From positions 1 through 37,223 of the forward strand of contig NZ_FXAN01000077.1 of NCBI RefSeq assembly GCF_900176645.1: 37,223 bases of DNA, in the 5' to 3' direction. Shown here piece by piece: positions 35,992 through 37,223 of this stretch. Source of the DNA: Burkholderia singularis. Lineage in GTDB: Bacteria; Pseudomonadota; Gammaproteobacteria; Burkholderiales; Burkholderiaceae. The position numbers were made by a program, and so were the translations under genes. Each line of letters opens with the position of its first letter. Position 1 is the first letter of the stretch. The notes under the pieces were generated by a model. That model was not told the DNA's origin and made no database searches. It was given only the letters and a program-made list of their open reading frames with translations.

Positions 35992-37223
35992 ATGGATGTC
36001 ATTGTCATCGGCGGCGGCCTCGCCGGCATCGCCACCGCTTACCAGTTGCGCGCGGCCGGCCATCGCGTGTGCGTCGTCGAGCGTCACGCGACAGTCGCGC
36101 AAGGAGCGACCTACGGCCAGGGCGGCGCCCTGCTGCCTACGCCCCTGGACGTCTGGTTCGGTCCGACCTTCATGCGCGAGCGGCGCGCCTCGAAGAGCGG
36201 CGTCGTCTACAAGCCGGGCCTCAACGGCGCGCTGCGGCGCTTCGTCGGCCGCCTCGACGCGCTGCGCGAGCCCGACGCGTTTCGCGCGCAGTACGCGGCG
36301 CTGCGCCCGCTCGTCGAGCTTTCGCGAGAAGCGATCGCCGATATCGAAACGCGTTTTGCACTCGAATTCGAGCAGAAAAGCGGCGTGCTGCACCTGGTGC
36401 GCGAGCGCGCCGAATGGGACGACGTGCGCCCCGCGCTCGAGCTGATGCGCGATCTCGGCATGCCGTTCGAGACGCTCACGCCCGACGCGTGCACGGCGCT
36501 CGAGCCGTCGGTGCGCGCCGAATCCGCGTTCGCGGGCGGCGTGCTGTTCGCACACGAGCGCACCGCGAACTGTCCGCTGTTCGTGAAACTCGTCAAGCAG
36601 GTGCTCGACACCCACGACGTCCAGTTCCGGCTGGGCCGCGCGGCGGCGGCGATCCGCGTGGACGCGCAACGCGCGGCGGTCGAACTCGCGCCCGACCCCA
36701 CCGATCCGCGCGCGGCGAAATCGAACCAGGTCGACGTGATCTCGGCCGACGCGCTCGTCATCGCGGCCGGCGTAGACAGCCTGGCGCTCGCGCAGCCGTT
36801 CGGCGTGCGCGCGCCGCTGCATCCGGTGCGCCTTCATACGCTGACCGCGCCGCTCGCATACGACGAGCACGCGCCGCATCTGGCGATCGTCGACACGGTC
36901 AGGCGGATCACGCTCACGCGCCTCGGTCAACGGCTCAAGATCGGCGGCGGCGCGGTGCTGCAAAGCGCGAAGGACATGGCGCGGCCGCTGCCCGAGCCGC
37001 TCGCCGAGGCGGCGCTCGCGCTGCTCGGCCAGACCGCGCACGACTGGCTGCCCGGCACCGCGAAAATTTCCGCCGCGCGCGCCTGGCAAGGCGCGAAGCT
37101 GCTGTCGCCGGACGGCCTGCCGGTGGTCGGGCCGACCGGCCATCCGCGCGTGTTCGTCAACTTCGGCCACGGCCCGGCCGGCTGGGGGCTTGCGCTCGGG
37201 TCTGCTAAAGTGGTGGCCGATGC
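35992..37223 (+). CDS. dadA: D-amino acid dehydrogenase small subunit-like FAD oxidase (partial)
   Basis: At least 410 residues of a DAO-family flavoenzyme are present; the C-terminus runs off the right edge. The N-terminal MDVIVIGGGLAGIATAYQL (1-19) is the FAD dinucleotide-binding fold, VCVVERHATVAQGATYGQGGAL follows as in DadA, and the C-terminal part has ISAARAWQGAKLLSPDGLPVVG and NFGHGPAGWGLALGSAK, the family's second FAD-contact segment. DadA oxidises D-amino acids and passes electrons to the respiratory chain at the inner-membrane face. The start at 35992 has no strong ribosome-binding site. It is divergent from purL; the 304-nt intergenic region should carry both promoters. Related glycine/D-amino-acid oxidases are the alternative. 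Confidence 0.88.
   Translation, partial: MDVIVIGGGLAGIATAYQLRAAGHRVCVVERHATVAQGATYGQGGALLPTPLDVWFGPTFMRERRASKSGVVYKPGLNGALRRFVGRLDALREPDAFRAQYAALRPLVELSREAIADIETRFALEFEQKSGVLHLVRERAEWDDVRPALELMRDLGMPFETLTPDACTALEPSVRAESAFAGGVLFAHERTANCPLFVKLVKQVLDTHDVQFRLGRAAAAIRVDAQRAAVELAPDPTDPRAAKSNQVDVISADALVIAAGVDSLALAQPFGVRAPLHPVRLHTLTAPLAYDEHAPHLAIVDTVRRITLTRLGQRLKIGGGAVLQSAKDMARPLPEPLAEAALALLGQTAHDWLPGTAKISAARAWQGAKLLSPDGLPVVGPTGHPRVFVNFGHGPAGWGLALGSAKVVAD

Noticed and set aside
1..37223. CRISPR arrays, tRNA or rRNA genes, prophage integrase or attachment sites
   Set aside because: Looked for and not seen: no regularly spaced repeats, no tRNA-like CCA or T-arm motifs in intergenic DNA, and no integrase.

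Overview
The window looks like chromosomal DNA of a high-GC Burkholderia, most plausibly of the pseudomallei/thailandensis/oklahomensis group. The protein sequences, the strong GC3 bias and the core block selO-msrB-yciB-bolA-parvulin-purL-dadA all fit. This assignment is by recognition, not by a database search.

Layout. (1) 1-2310 is a scarred, mobile-element-rich edge on the minus strand. It holds an IS21-like end that cuts off a DUF1302 gene, a second degenerate DUF1302 5' end fused to a cytochrome b561, and an internally deleted IS3-family element that keeps both inverted repeats. (2) 2605-2766 is a tiny lipoprotein with a clear terminator. (3) 3142-4371 is a PLP-dependent diaminopropionate ammonia-lyase, divergent from a frameshifted Lrp/AsnC remnant. 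(4) 5030-7313 carries galU and an exported clan-A glycoside hydrolase. (5) 7760-8540 is a lower-GC insert: an unknown 218-aa protein preceded by a near-perfect HrpB/HrpX-type plant-inducible-promoter (PIP/hrpII) box with a correctly spaced -10. It is a candidate type III secretion substrate and the most interesting item in the window. (6) 8720-19167 is a compact minus-strand Wzx/Wzy exopolysaccharide operon: wcaJ-like initiating transferase, wza, wzb, wzc, one GT4 glycosyltransferase, a pyruvyl transferase, wzx and a wzy-like polymerase. A GlxA-type AraC regulator (19296-20270) lies upstream on the same strand. (7) 20271-21283 is an AT-rich interval with small hairpins around one YodC/DUF2158-like gene. 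(8) 21400-27483 is a fatty-acid degradation block on the minus strand: an acyl-CoA ligase, then a hydratase/dehydrogenase with its own promoter and palindromic operator, a nicotinamidase and a thiolase. (9) 27614-31419 is a plus-strand core series: selO, msrB, yciB, bolA and a periplasmic parvulin. A bidirectional terminator separates it from purL (minus), and purL is divergent from a dadA-like oxidase that runs off the right edge.

How the genes work together. GalU supplies UDP-glucose. The WcaJ-like enzyme loads the first sugar phosphate on undecaprenyl phosphate, the single GT4 enzyme and the pyruvyl transferase finish a small acidic repeat unit, Wzx flips it, the polymerase extends it, and Wzc/Wzb/Wza control and export the polymer. 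The adjacent glycosidase may trim it. The fad block activates and beta-oxidises acyl chains. SelO and MsrB are both linked to protein redox homeostasis.
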